Notes: generated by a model not told the origin, from the sequence alone. A stretch of DNA of 64,000 bases from Lunularia cruciata (GCA_948567375.1 OX419755.1:81672218-81736217), one strand, 5' to 3'; counted from the first letter of the stretch, positions 21,773-34,280 are shown. Numbers and translations: made by a program.

Positions 21773-24700
21773 CTATATACGCACGCTTCTTCTATACCTT
21801 CGTTGATCGTTCCAGGGATACCGATCGAGTCGTGTGAGTGGTTAGCTTCTCAGGCGGGTTGCATTTTGGTGTTATTTGAGACTAGTTTTCCATGTCCACG
21901 TCTATTCCATAGGCTACCCCGCACACTCCATGATGAGGCTAGACAAGCTTTTCGCCTACCACTGGATCGTTTGGCACGTGATCCCTTGGACAAATTAGCG
22001 TGGTTCCTATTCCTCCTACTCCCTCGATGGTGTCTTCGTTATCCTAGAGGGGGATGAGCGGGGCATAGAGAGGTGGCGGCTAGATTTTGTCATTTCGAGC
22101 GGGGGATTGGGCAGCGCTTCAGGAGGAGTCTATTAGGGCTACACGATTTAGGAGACAGGGATCGCCACAGGATACCATAGATTCTACTCGATTACGACGA
22201 TGCAGGACATTGGGTTAGGCAGGAGAGTTTAGTAGAGCAGCACGAGCGCTACACCCTTTGTCTATAGCGAGTCCTACTGATGAGACCATCTCTTCCCTAC
22301 GCTCATTGCATCCTATAGCAGTAGAGGGACTACCACTAGAGGTCTTAGATTATCAGCCTGAGCAGCCTTTATGTCTTGATAGGTCGCTATTTGCACAAGC
22401 ATTGTGCACTGCCCCTCGCCTTTCCTCAGGAGGCTTGTCAGGGATGGTTTATGAGCACCTTAGAGATTGCTTCCAAGCAGATGATCCTTCTAGTGGTTTT
22501 ACCGAGTTGTTTCAGGTGGCTGCAGCAGTAGCGAGAGGAGACATTCCTATGTCTGTTAGTCGGGTCTTAGGTGCTAGTCGACTTCTCGCGATCGAGAAAG
22601 ACACGGGAGGCATTAGACCGATTGCTATTGGAGAGATCTTTTTGCATTTGGTCAGTCGTACCATTGTCCTTCAGCATCGTTCTCACTTTCGACAGCACCT
22701 TAGTCCACATCAGTTTGGAGTAGCTACACCTGGAGGATGTGAGGCTATATCTCTAGGCATTAAGCACTCCTAGATATCCATCCAGAGTGGGTCGTCCTAC
22801 AGGTGGATGTTGAGAACGCTTTTAATAGCGTCTCACGTGCATCCATCTTTAGAGAGCTTAGGGAGGCTGGTGGATCCTTGGCGAGTCTCATTCCTTTTGT
22901 GCGGTCTTTTTATGGCTCTCTTGCTTCCCTTTACTACCAACATGGTGGTTCACAAGAGGGAGTCACCGTCTTGGAGTCAACTGTTGGTACACGATAGTGA
23001 GATCCTTTGGGGGGCCCTTATTTGCCATGGATCACTTTAGAGCTCTATTATCTACTACTTTGGCCATGCCAGGTTGTGTATTTCCCTCCTTGGCAGATGA
23101 TACACACATCGTAGGCCCTGTAGATCAGATTAGGCAGGCCTTTGACTACTTGACTACCGAGCTACATCTAGTAGGCTTGAGAGTCAAGGTGTCAAAGTGT
23201 AGGGCATGGTCCCCTTTAGGTATCCCTCCCCACCTTGAGCTTCCAGAGGGGTGTATCACATCCATAGATGGACTTCGTGTTCTTGGAGTGCCAATAGGAT
23301 CGGAGGATTTCGTCACACGCTTCTTGGACGTTGCCCTTGCAGAGGATGTTCTCCATGCGGATGACCTTCCATTACTAGGAGATCCGCAGGTGGCATTTGG
23401 TATACTCTCTTCCAGTATTGCTTGTCGACCATCCTACCTCATCCGTATAGTTCACCCCTCACCATCCTTCCTATCACGTCTGAGAGCATTTGATAGGAGG
23501 ATTATGGGAGTCTTTGGTGATATTATTGGACCAGGGACTTTTGAGTGTGTGACAGGGGATTTGGCACGTAGACAGATGGCTCTACCGATCTCATGTGGTG
23601 GGGTCGGCTTGCTTTCTATGGAGGAGATGGCACCTATAGCGTTTTTGGGTAGTTGGGCTCTCTTGGCATCCCTACTTGCCTCTCGTTTTGTGGTTGTTGA
23701 TAGGCCGGTTTTGGAGACTTATGTGATAGAGGTGGAGGGAGGATCCTTTTCTCTCCAAGTATTATTGCGGCAGACGAGAGATAGTCTATCACCACGAGCG
23801 CAAGAGGGTTTTCCATCATTTGCTTCACTATCATCAGATTGGACTAGAGGTCTACAGTCTTCCTTGATGGAGCAACAATGTGAGCATATGCTACATTCTC
23901 TCTTAGTTGACTCGTCCATTCCTCAGGCTACTAGAGCACGTCTACGCTCTTGCTCCGGCAAGGATGCAGGCTTGTGGATCCTAGCTCGACCATGCATTAG
24001 GGCTTTCCGACTCGCACCGGCTACTTTCTCTACAGCGATGAGGTTTTGCCTAGGTTTGGTCCATCCATCTGCATCTTCACTACTCACTTGTGAGTGTGGT
24101 TCTACACTAGATGTAGCGGCGGTCCACATGACACGGTGTCCTTTTGGAGGACAAAGGATAGCTACACATGATGCCATTAGAGACATAGTGTTTGCTATGG
24201 CACAAGAGAGTGGATACTTAGCTTGGAGGGAGCGTTTGTATGCGTTGCAGACGACACGTGTCAGGGCAGACTTATACTTGGTTCAAGATGATCAGGTGAC
24301 AATAGCGGATGTCGTGGTCACGGACCCTAGCGGGATACAGTTTTGGAGGGAGTGATTACCCATCCCCTTGGATGGGCGGCGAGTGCAGCAGCAGGTTGCA
24401 AGGTCTCCAAGTATAGGGGCATGCAGCGAGGTCACCTCTTTGTTCCTCTAGCCTTGGAGTTATATGGAGCGATGGACACGGCATTTGACACATTTGTCAG
24501 GGAGTGCGCGAGAGCTTATCATGTTAGGCATGAGGGGGTACCACTCTCACTCTCATACTTGTAGCTTACTTTAGACAGCGTGTGTCCATTGCTCTACAAA
24601 GGGCAGTGGCTGGTGCAATCCATAGGAGAGCAATCACATTAGGTGATGTTTCTTCAGATGCTCCAGTTGTGTGTAGACTGTACGACTTGCATAGCTCGGA

Positions 24701-24837
24701 TATCTTAGGTGCGGTAGGGCAGATTTCTCATACAGACTCTATTGGGACTTAGCCACATGTTACCTTTTTTGTCTCTCCCTTGTACAGCTTGATGGGGTCT
24801 TCCCATCCTTCATTTTTCCTACGCGGTCGCCTTTTTC
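21773..24837 (+). mobile_element. Non-LTR retrotransposon (LINE-like) with 14-bp TSD
   Basis: The 3.07-kb insert is flanked by exact copies of CCATATAACTATAA at 21759-21772 and 24838-24851. It ends CGCGGTCGCC followed by a short T run and has no poly(A). The 5' end is truncated: the fragment at 4676-5200 contains more upstream sequence than this copy. It carries one RT-containing reading frame, broken by frameshifts. It lies head-to-head with AXR1, about 0.8 kb upstream of its start codon. Confidence 0.9.
22258..24564 (+). pseudogene. Reverse transcriptase / endonuclease-like polyprotein of the LINE (broken)
   Basis: The N-terminal part (22258-22773) has GGIRPIAIGEIFLHL and QFGVATPGGCEAI. 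A frameshift near 22770 leads to VDVENAFNSV, motif A with its catalytic Asp. Two stops (at CGA TAG TGA, about 22993) and a frameshift in a G-run near 23010 precede DPLGGPLFA. Motif C is LADDTHIVGP (about 23090-23120). The C-terminal part holds a Cys/His cluster (CECGSTLDVAAVHMTRC) and then TIADVVVTDP, which resembles the zinc motif and PD-(D/E)XK nuclease that follow RT in R2/NeSL-type elements. That nuclease assignment is tentative. A further frameshift lies at about 24345-24355, where the open frame passes into the one running to 24564. At least three frameshifts and two stops make this copy inactive. Confidence 0.85.
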
Positions 24838-24851
24838 CCATATAACTATAA

Positions 24852-25640
24852 AGGTGATATACACATCCAACATATTTCTATATTATTTATACAGTTTATA
24901 AACTTACTGCTTGTACCAACCTAAAAGAAAACTACATTTGGTTTGACGGAAGAAGCTTTTGCTTATCAAACTTTTTCTCGTTCAAGGCGCACTCTGATTT
25001 CTAACACAATAGTCATACTCTAATATTAAGAAATTATACTCTACAATAATACATCATACATACTTCAATCTCTAATTCTTTTACTTTTGTATACATTGGT
25101 TTAAATAAAGAAGGTGCTTTGTACTAGACAATAATAAAGCATCACCAACATTACCAAATTAAGATAAAGATGTTCTCGGAGATTCCATGAATAAATATGG
25201 AATATTTGATATAAGTTGATGGAGCTTCAATACTAAAAAGGTGTTTTGATATGCTTACTTTTATATAATCCTTATTTTTAAATTGTAAATTTATGATACA
25301 ACTTATAAGTTTTTTTTAAATTATATCTATACCTCTGTAGTAAGATTTAAAGAGTATTGAAAACAAAGGTGAACTTGCTAAACTCACCCATTCTAAAAAC
25401 AAATTTGAGAAATATTTTCAGTAAAAGTTATTCAACATATCCAAATAAAGATAAGCCATGACTAACCTCAAATTGGTTGGTAGATGGCACAAGTTCTATG
25501 AGAATATGGGAAATATACATATGGATTATATTTATACCACTTGGGATGCTACATGAAATATGCAACTTGCTTTAATTTATTACAATCCAATATTGTACAT
25601 ATTATGTCAATCTCTTGGTTGAGGATTCTTCTTGATATAC
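24852..25640. other. AT-rich spacer, no gene seen
   Basis: Long AT-rich stretch between two LINE-derived regions. No reading frame above background, no element termini and no RNA gene recognised. Confidence 0.6.
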
Positions 25641-28640
25641 TTAATGAGTAGTGAGAGTGGTTAGTAGCCCAAATGGGTGGTTACGCATTGAGGCTAAATT
25701 TTATGTTTATGCTTAATTTACAAGCTCTATTTTGCACTATATGATGAGGTTAGATAAGCTGTTTGCTCACCACTTAATTGACTGATTTCTGTTTTTATAT
25801 AAAATTTAGAATGGCCTTAGTTTCTCTTACTCCTAATATATATATAAGTGATAAGTGGAGAAGTATACTATGCATAAAGAAGTGGATGCTAGATTTTGGA
25901 TAATCTAAGATGAAAACTAGGTTTCATCTTAGAGTACCAATAAGAGGAGTTATTTCTCCTTCATATGTTATTCTTTCTTCCATGCTTTTTGCACATCATA
26001 TACCTCTCTTCAGTAGGCTTTTTAAGGATGATTTATGAGCTTAGAGATTACATCCAAGCTATCTTTTTAGTAATTTTATGGACTTGTTTTCTTTAGCTAC
26101 AAGCATAACGTGGGAGAGACTCCCAACAAATTAATCATGTGTGTGATCTTAGTGGATTTATTATTGTGGATAAAGACATGGAGTTCACTTGATATATTTT
26201 TAATTGGAAGATCTCATTAAATCTTGTTTAATTTATACCAAGATTTCCTTTATCATTATTTTTACTTTTACAACTCCATCTATTTGGAGTTGTAGTACTA
26301 GGAAGTCATAAGGGAGTCTTTCTTCATGTTAGAGCACCCTTAGGTAGACTAGATTGTCTTACAAGTGGGTATTGATAAAGCTTTAGATAACATCTCATAT
26401 TCATATATCTATAGAGAACTTAAGGAAGTTGATGGATTCTTGGTGAACCTTGTTCCCAGTTTTCTATAGTTCTATATCTTCTATTTTCTACTAGTATTGC
26501 TTCTAATGGGAGAGTATTATTATTCTCAAGGAATTATATTTATATATATATAAAATATAGGAAGATCAATTTGAAGAACCTTCTTTTGCATAGCTCTTTT
26601 CTTGAGCTCTTTCTATCTACTATATTAGCCATTCTAAGTGACCATGTGGCCAAAGAATGGAAATAAAATATCCTTATGGTTACATCTGGAATGTAAGGGA
26701 ATTATTCTAAACCTTGTAGAATTGCTAATCAACAAGGAATGAGTGTATTAGCATTATCTCATCATGATAAAGGCTAAATCTTTTGTTTGTTGGCAAAAGA
26801 TACATACAATCATGCACTCTCTATTACATAGTCTTTTGATTACTTTACATGTAAGCTTCATCTTGTAGGCTTGAGAGTCATGGTGTCTACGTATAAAATG
26901 TAGTCTCCTTCAGGTATCCTTCTTGACCTCTAGCTTTCAATAGGAGATAGTGTATCTATAGATATCTTATGCATTTTGGAGTATAATAAGGTCTAAGGAC
27001 TTTGTCTTGTGCTACATTCTAAGATCTTGCTCTTGTAGATGATATTATACATATGGATAATAGGTTTCTATTAAGGAATCTATAGTAGATTTTGGTACAT
27101 TCTCCTCTAAAATTGCTTGTCAACTCACCTATGTAGTCAATAAAATTCAAATTTTTTTTATCTTCCTATCACACTTGAGAACCTTCAGTATGAGGACTAT
27201 GGGTATTTTTGTTGACACCATAAAACTAAGGACATTTGAGGTTATAAAAAAACTTGGCACATAGATAGAAATCTTTTTCAATTTTTGCAAGGAGTGGTAG
27301 GCCTATTGAATATTAAGAGCCAACACTTCTAGCATATATAGATTATTGTATACCCTTAATACTTTTACATTCTTCTTGTTTTATGGTTATGACAAGCTAA
27401 TCCTTGAGAGGTCTATAATCAACATAAAAAATGATTTCTTCTCTCTCAAAGTAATAGTATCTCCAAAGGCACAAGATGATCTTTATTCTTATTCTTCCAC
27501 TAAATTTCTTTTTTTCATAGTTATTGATGGATTAAAAGTATCAATAAATATAAATATAAATATAAATAAATAAATATAGATATATATTCCATTCTAGTTT
27601 ATCCATCCAATCCTTGTGCGACTAGAACACATTGTTACTCTTGCTTTGGCAAGGGTGCAAGCTCTTGGATCCTTGTTAGACCATGTATTAGGGCATTATG
27701 AGATTTTTTTTTGGAAGTGATTGGATTTTGCCTAAGTTGGGTATTGTAATAATATGGAGTTAGTTAACAAGTTAGTAGCCTAAGCTAAATATGGAAAACA
27801 GGAGGTAAAACTAGCTTAATAATATTCAATAGTTTCAAACTGAAATTGAAATTGACATTGGAAACAATCACTTACTTTATTTGTATCTTTATTACTCACT
27901 TATGAGTGTGATATTGCCTTAGATGTAGTAAAGCTCCATCCAACTTGTTGCACATTTGGAGGACATGAGATAGCTATTCATGATACCATCAAATATAAAG
28001 TGGTTATGATAGCATTGGAGAGTGGGTACTTCATTTGGAGAGCATCAAAATGAATTGCAAAAATCAAGAGTTAGGGCAAACTAGTATATTGTTGAGATAA
28101 TCAGGTAATAGTAGCAAATATTGGAGTCAAGATCCTACACAAAATGTAATTTTGGAAGGTATGATTACACATTCTCTTAGATGTGCAATAAGTAGAGTTA
28201 TAGAAGCCAAGGTCTCTAAAGATAGGAGTATGCAATGAGATCACATCTTTGTTCCTATAGCCTTGGATTTATATAGAGCTATATATATATACATATAGCA
28301 CATATTGATTATAGATTGCACACAAACTTACCATATTAGACACTAAGGAATATCACTTTAATCTTCTTATTTTGTAGCTTACTTTAGATAAAATATGTCA
28401 ATTTCTTTATAAGAGCACTAGTTGGCACTATATATAAAGGAGAAAACAAACTAAGTGATGCTTTCTAGGAATTTCTAATGATGTGTAGATCATTTAACTT
28501 ATATAGCTTTGACCTAGTTGCAATAAGATAGATTTCTCATTTTGATACTAATAAAGCTTAACACTATTTTACCTCTTAGGTCTTATCCTTGTAAGGATTA
28601 GTAGGATCTTTCCATCCTTCTTGCTATCTTGTGCATATTT
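25640..28640 (+). mobile_element. Ancient, AT-shifted copy of the LINE
   Basis: Landmarks of the 21773-24837 element recur in order: GAGTGGTTAG (25656), GATGAGGTTAGATAAGCT (25744), TCAGTAGGCTTTTTAAGGATG (26010), TACTCACTTATGAGTGTG (27892), TTTGGAGGACATGAGATAGCT (27954) and the terminal AGATTTCTCAT...CTTTCCATCCTTC (28528-28620). Relative to the younger copy, many C and G positions have become T and A (for example GCGGCGGTCC to GTAAAGCTCC). Indels and microsatellite-like insertions abound and no long frame survives. Confidence 0.8.
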
Positions 28641-28649
28641 TTTGGTTCT

Positions 28650-28848
28650 ATTACATTATCAAAGAGTTTAAAACCTAAAAGGTAAGATGGGACTAACCTC
28701 CAATTACATTAAAATGAGAAATCTAACCTATTGCACTTAGAATATTAGAGTTATATAAATCATACAATTTATATACCATTGAGCTCCAAGAATCATCACC
28801 TAGTTTAATTGCTCTTTTATGGATTAAAGATTTAGGTATAATTTCCAC
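28650..28848 (-). mobile_element. Inverted 3' fragment of the degraded LINE
   Basis: On the minus strand this reads CATAAAAGAGCAATTAAACTAGGTGATG and continues to TAGGTTAGATTTCTCATT, corresponding to 24620-24735 of the younger LINE. It lies head-on to the copy at 25640-28640, giving an inverted terminal arrangement of about 200 bp. Confidence 0.65.
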
Positions 28849-28849
28849 T

Positions 28850-29640
28850 CTAGTTATCCAATAGGACAACTTTAGGTGTGAACCGTGCTTGCTCAAAGGC
28901 AAGTCTAGATGGTAACTTCTCTAATCTAATTGTTGATGCTTGCCATAAACCATTGGTCATAGAGCGGATCCCATACTCCTCAACCAAGGCAACTCCACTA
29001 TCAACCACCTTTTCTCTAAAAGCAAGAACCATATCATCCCTACTCTCACAAAGTATGGCAGCCAATCAAAACACTAGAAGTGGGTCAACTCCCCATGTAA
29101 ACTTATTAGTAGTTGAGAATAAAGGGAAGCGCATAATCAATTGAGCCACCCCCAACATGGTGCTAGACTCAATTTGTGTACTAGTAGGTGACTAACTAGC
29201 ATTTAGTCTAGCATGCACTCCATCACCACCTACCACGCCTACACTAAGACATTTAGGAGCCATGGATGTTGTCTATACTGCCTCAGATAGTGTGAAAGAT
29301 TGGGGAAGTCTGACCTATCTACTAGCCTCTCCTCTTTGTGGATCCAACTCCATTGATGATTCTCTAGGCTTTAGAGCTCATACTACACTCCTAGTCACTA
29401 CGATAGATGCATCTCTTGTGTAGCTCCGTACATAAAGTCCAAGATGTCTCTGTCACCAACATAAGAGGTGGAAGCTTCTGCACCCAAATTTGATCTCCTC
29501 TAAACTATGGCCATGCTAGTCAATCTTGCTCCAATTGCTCAATAGCTATTGCTAGAAGCAAAGGTAGGTAATGCACCATTGACCGAGGTAGGCCAACAAA
29601 TTTCACCAAGATTCTCTTAGCTAGAGTGGATGTGGCTTGA
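28850..29640 (-). mobile_element. Family C internal fragment, inverted
   Basis: The minus frame at 28850-29065 (AAILCESRDDMVLAFREKVV, then FEQARFTPKVVLLDN) is a diverged match to plus 32550-32760 of the family C element. The remainder matches 32040-32540. It stands head-to-head with the family C LTR-like region that begins at about 29640, so the two cannot be one simple insertion. Confidence 0.75.
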
Positions 29641-30950
29641 CTATAATCAATACCCAATTGTTGGTAGGATTATTGAGTGACAACTCAAGGATTGATTTGA
29701 TTGAGTGTGATTTGAGTTGAGAATAAACTGATTACATCAAAGAAGTGAGGTCACGGAGAAATTGAGTGTAAGAATTGAGGGTGTTGGTGGTATCTCCAAG
29801 CCTTGCTAATTATTGGTTTCTGATTGTGGTTCCAATATTCCTTGAGAGTGATCATGTGCAAAAGTTCTTTTGAAATTGATGCAAATTTGATAGTGAGGCA
29901 GACGATGTGCAGAAGCATTGGCCAAATTTCCCTTAGAAGAGTGTCAAATTCAAGCAAAGGTGTATCTTTTGAGCTCAAGAGGTGAAAGAAGGACTAATTT
30001 GGTGCAAATTGAGCTTGAAGTGCAAAATTGAAGGTAGAGTTGGGAACCAATTCCCTCAAATTTGTGATTTGGAGAACCTCATCCTTCCAATTTGGCTTGA
30101 GTGGAGATTTAGTGGAGGATTTGACAGTCATCTAACTCTAAGGATTTACATTAGATTTTATGTCCAATTTTACATCAAAGTTGAGAAGCTTAGACAGATT
30201 TGGAAGAGATTTGCCAAATTTGGAGAAGGTTCAAAGTGACAAGAAGAAAGGCCTCATTTGGCTGAATTTTAGCACTTCAAGGCATATGGTTGTGGGCTAT
30301 GAGAGGCTATAAAGGCCAAAAAGCTAGCTTGTTGGCATGAGACTAGCTAGTGTTTAGAGTAGTTCTTGGTCATTGTTTGGCAAAATTTGCTCATCTTACT
30401 AGATTGTGTGCAACAAGGCTGAACCCCGAATCTTTAGTTCCTAGATTGGTGCCCTAGCTAACTGGTCCACCCTTACTTGTGTCCTAGTGACTATTCTATT
30501 GATATATATACACATGTAGCTTTGGCTAAGAGAGACAGTTTGATTCCATTCTTAGTGATCATGGTAGCTTAGGAATAGATACTCCTATTTTGTCAAATGC
30601 CAAATGGTGGTAGAGTCAAACCAATGTTGAGTTATGAGATGTAGGGTTTTTGTTTAGACTTCTTTTGATTGGACCCTCTCCATTCTTTACTTCTTGTTTG
30701 TACATCATGTTTTTATGAGGTGCCTTAAATTTAGAGCATTGGTGCTTTGGTGTGCTCTCAATAGTGAGGCTTGAGTGATGACCAATCAAACTACCCATGT
30801 TTCTCTCTAGTGAGGTAGGAAGTGATGACATGTAGACTATGAGAGTGCGTGTGGTGATGGTAGGTTACTGGTTGCCCATTCTCTTAGTGTAGCTATCATA
30901 ATTAGAGCTACATTAATGGGTGATATTTGGTTGGTGGTGTTGGTACTTGG
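29640..30950 (+). repeat. Family C 5' LTR and leader
   Basis: The sequence from the AGCTAGAGTGGATGTGGCTTGACTAT region onward recurs inverted at 43400-44290. Its first 140 bp recur directly at 38500-38636. A possible primer-binding site, TGGTGCCCTAGCTAAC, lies at about 30449; if real, the LTR would be about 0.8 kb and the rest leader. Termini were not proven by a TSD. Confidence 0.55.
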
Positions 30951-30999
30951 TGGTGTACTTGCGGTGGTTATGATTGTAAGTTACCATTTAAAGTTACTT

Positions 31000-31990
31000 T
31001 GTCACGAAGGAGTTCTTTGGGAATTCTAGAGGAGATAGCATTGCAATACATAATAGATTTACTCAAAGTAGCGCTTGGTATCAACCTATATCTCAAGTCC
31101 TAGTGAGAGAGGAAATTGACTATGAGTTGGAGTTTGATATAAGAGGTAATTTAGTTGAGAGTGCACTTGGTGTGTCCGTATTGTTATTGTGGGACATAGA
31201 AAAAATTTATGGGGCCTCCAAAGGCCCTAGGCATTACTCTAGTATAGTGGGTACTATTGAGTTGAATGACTTCATCTAGAATTTTGATAGTTGGTGTGAT
31301 CTACAACAGATGTGGAACTCGACTTTGTTCACCCTTCATGGCATGGAAGCGGTTGTTTCAGCACTTGGAGGATTTTCCAATGGATGATTACCATGAGTTT
31401 AGGAGAGCTCACTTGGAGGAGATTGAGCTATAGAGATAGTATTGGTCTCCAAACTATATCTCCATCACTTCTGGCTCGATTTCTAGAAGTAGATCAATAG
31501 TACCCACAAGTTCTAGCTCTAATAGCATTGGTAGATCTCTTGGAGATGGTGCTACTACAAGTGGAGGTACCACTACAAGAGGTGGTGTAGTACTAGGGTT
31601 TAACTCCATGGTGGAGTTCTTTTAGTGTTTGAGGTAGAACTACCAAGGAGTGCAAATTGACAAGTTGAGGAGCTTATCCATAACTATTACTTCTTCTAGA
31701 GTGTAGTAGAGTGCACAATGCCATGTTGGTTTCTAAGGACAAGGTGGACAACCTAGATCTTATGGAGTGGATGGAGTGCCTAGCGTAGCTAGATCCTTAC
31801 CTTCATTTTAAGGTCAATAGCAATCAATGAGTGGTGGTGTTGCTGGTTGAACTTATGGTGGACATCACCACAGGAGAGAATGCACTCAAGGTAGTGAACT
31901 TGAAACCTTTGGTCCATCATAGCCAACATAGAGACAATGTGAGCATTGCTACAGATTTGGTCACATTAATGATCAATGCTTTGACCTACA
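31000..31990 (+). pseudogene. Gag of family C with CCHC zinc knuckle
   Basis: Broken frames encode a capsid-like stretch (EEIDYELEFDIRGN, then KIYGASKGPRHY). At 31938-31979 there is a canonical zinc knuckle, CEHCYRFGHINDQC (C-x2-C-x4-H-x4-C). An inverted copy of the capsid part at 39526-39950 encodes the matching EEIDFELKFDTRAN and KIYGASKHPRCY, confirming the frame. Stops are present throughout. Confidence 0.75.
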
Positions 31991-32739
31991 CCCGGAGTTA
32001 TGGAGTGGTAGAGGATCCTAGTAGGGGTGTAGTACTTGCTCTTACTTTTGATATAGTCATGGCTACTCAGATTGAGCAGTTGGAGCAGAGATTGGCTAGC
32101 ATGGCCATTGCTCAAAGGAGATCAAATTTGGGTGTTGAGGCTTCCACCTTATATGTTGGTGATAAAGACATCTTGGATTTCATGTGCAGAGTAGCACAGG
32201 TGGATGCATCTACCATAGTGACTAGGAGTGTAGTATGTACTCTAGAGCTTAAAAGAGCATTAGTGGAGTTGGACCTACAAAGAAGAGAGGCTGGTAGACT
32301 GGTCAAACTCTCCCAATCTTTTACACTCTTTGAGGAACTATAGACAACATCCATGGTTCTTAAATGTCCTAATGCAAGTGTGGTAGGTGGTGATGGGGTG
32401 TATGATAGACTATTCATCTAGTCAGCCACCTGTTACTACACCAATTGAGTCTAGCTCAATGTTAGGGGCGGCTTAGTTGATTATGCACTTTCTATTATTT
32501 TTAGCCATTGAGATTTTTACATTGGGAGTTGACCCAACTCAAATGTTCTGGTTGGCCGCCACACTTTGTGAGAGTAGGGATGATGTGGTTCTTGCTTCTA
32601 GAGTAGAGGTGGTTGATAATGGAACTAACTTGGTTGAGGAGCATGGGATATGCTCAATGACCAGTGGTTTATAGAAGGTAATAATGGCTAGATTGGAGGA
32701 GTTACCAACTAGACTGACCTTTGAGCAAGCACGGTTCAC

Positions 32740-33150
32740 ACCTAGTGTTGTCCTATTGGATAACCAAAGGGGGATTTTCTATTTGGTGGGATCTTTAGAG
32801 AAGGTCTACATACCATAGAGGATCTTGTTAGACTCTGATGCAAAGCCCTTTATGTTGGGGAAGGTTGTAATTGTCGGTCTAGAGTTATGGAAGATCGATG
32901 TGGAGAAGTGTCCATTTCAGATCTAGACATCTCTAGGGGGTGGTTCTACATAGTACATCACATGTGGAGAGCTTCTTATCTAGATTCAGCCTAGTCATCT
33001 GATTGATAGCTCTAGGGTGAGGGCTTAGGCTATTATGACAGTAGTTGAGTCATATGATATGCTAGTTGGTGGAGCAATATTATACCCCATGGGGTTTAGT
33101 ATCAACTATTGGGAAAAGACAGCCTTATATAGACCAGGTTGGTAGTCAAG
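32740..33150 (+). pseudogene. Retropepsin-like region of family C
   Basis: Translation gives LLDSDAKPFMLGKVVIVGLE, in the place of the DSG active site (here DSD), and later YDMLVGGAILYPMGFSINYW followed by RPGW, the D-x-L-x-G signature of retroviral-type proteases. It lies between gag and the methyltransferase domain. Stops interrupt it. Confidence 0.65.
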
Positions 33151-33544
33151 TGAGGGCCAAGTATGTCACCTACCAGTATGCTTTAGTATTGGTAGTCTTG
33201 GCTCACTACAATCCAAGACCATGGCGGCATTAGTTCTAGCTTTCAATAGTTCTATTACTTGCCTTGGTGACTTAGTGGATGGGAAAACCCATGCAAAGGA
33301 TACTCTAATACCAGAGGAGAACACTCAGATTTGGAGTATGAGTGGGATTGTTTCATCCACCTTGGATGTTCCATTGTGGAGTTCAGAGGAGGCATTGGAA
33401 CAACATGCATATTAGTTGGTGCAATAGGCTTGGAGTAGAGCCTTTGTATTACCAAGAGACCAATGTGAGGATGAGCTTCTAGAGTTGATTACCTTGACAC
33501 CTTTGGATACCACACTCATTGTTTGGCAATACCTAATAGAAGGA

Positions 33545-34280
33545 GTATGTCTATTGGAGCTATTTGGTGGGATTAGCATTGGACTAGCTAATGTACTACA
33601 CGCAAGTAAATGAATATAGAGGTAATTGTATGTGGAGAGAAATGAGATTGCTAGGCAAGTCTCTCTACATCATGTTGCACACGTGGCCTATTGGCATGCT
33701 GAGTTATCACCAATGTCAGTAGTCAAGAGTTATCAAAAGACCCTCTTAGTAGATATTTCCTTGTTGGAGGTGCAGGACTTGGAGAGACATGGTCCTATTC
33801 ATTTGGTGATTTTTAGATGGCCATGTCATGGACATACACGTGATGGCTGAGGTTTGGGTCTTCAAGATCCCCATTCTGGTGTGTTTTGGGAGATGTTATG
33901 TATACTACAACATCTCCAGGTTCATTAGTCCATTTGTTTAGCTTACATTATGGAGGATGTCCCTTTGATGGGTGACTCTCACACTTAGGTGGTGTCAAGT
34001 ACACATCATGTCCACTCTTGGATGGGACTTGCTGTGTTATTAGATGCAGCTAGAATGGGATCACGGGCTCATCATCTTTGTCTTTGGTGGATGAATCTCT
34101 TACCTAGAGACGTTCTATAATGCACTTATGATGGGATTCAACAATTAGACCACCTCACTATTGATGACATCTTGGATGTTGAGCGTTAGTCTCAAACGGT
34201 GGTAGTGGCTGATAGGTCACTTATGGCAATGGTGAACTTAGTTGGATAGCCTCAAGCCGCTTTACCCACACTTATGAGTT
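33545..34280 (+). pseudogene. Cytosine-5 DNA methyltransferase domain inside retrotransposon pol
   Basis: A single reading frame, interrupted by stops but not frameshifts, shows the C5-MTase motifs in canonical order. Motif I (SAM binding) is LLELFGGISIGLANVL (33551 onward). Motif II is LYVERNE. Motif IV, with the catalytic cysteine, is RWPCHGHTRDG, followed by GLGLQDPHSGVFWEML. Motif VI is AYIMEDVP (ENV-like). A motif-VIII-like stretch is LLDAARMGSRAHHLCLWWMN. Motif IV has PCH where PCQ is usual. The order is not the rearranged one of plant DRM proteins. C5-MTases inside retrotransposons have been reported from the alga Klebsormidium and from dinoflagellates. The domain is flanked by protease and RT on the same strand, so it belongs to the element. 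This copy is inactivated by stops. Confidence 0.82.

Noticed and set aside
21449-24835. Direct repeats of about 115 bp on both sides of the LINE RT, suggesting LTRs
   Set aside because: Each copy has its own distinct target-site duplication (12 and 14 bp), so they are the 3' ends of two separate non-LTR insertions.
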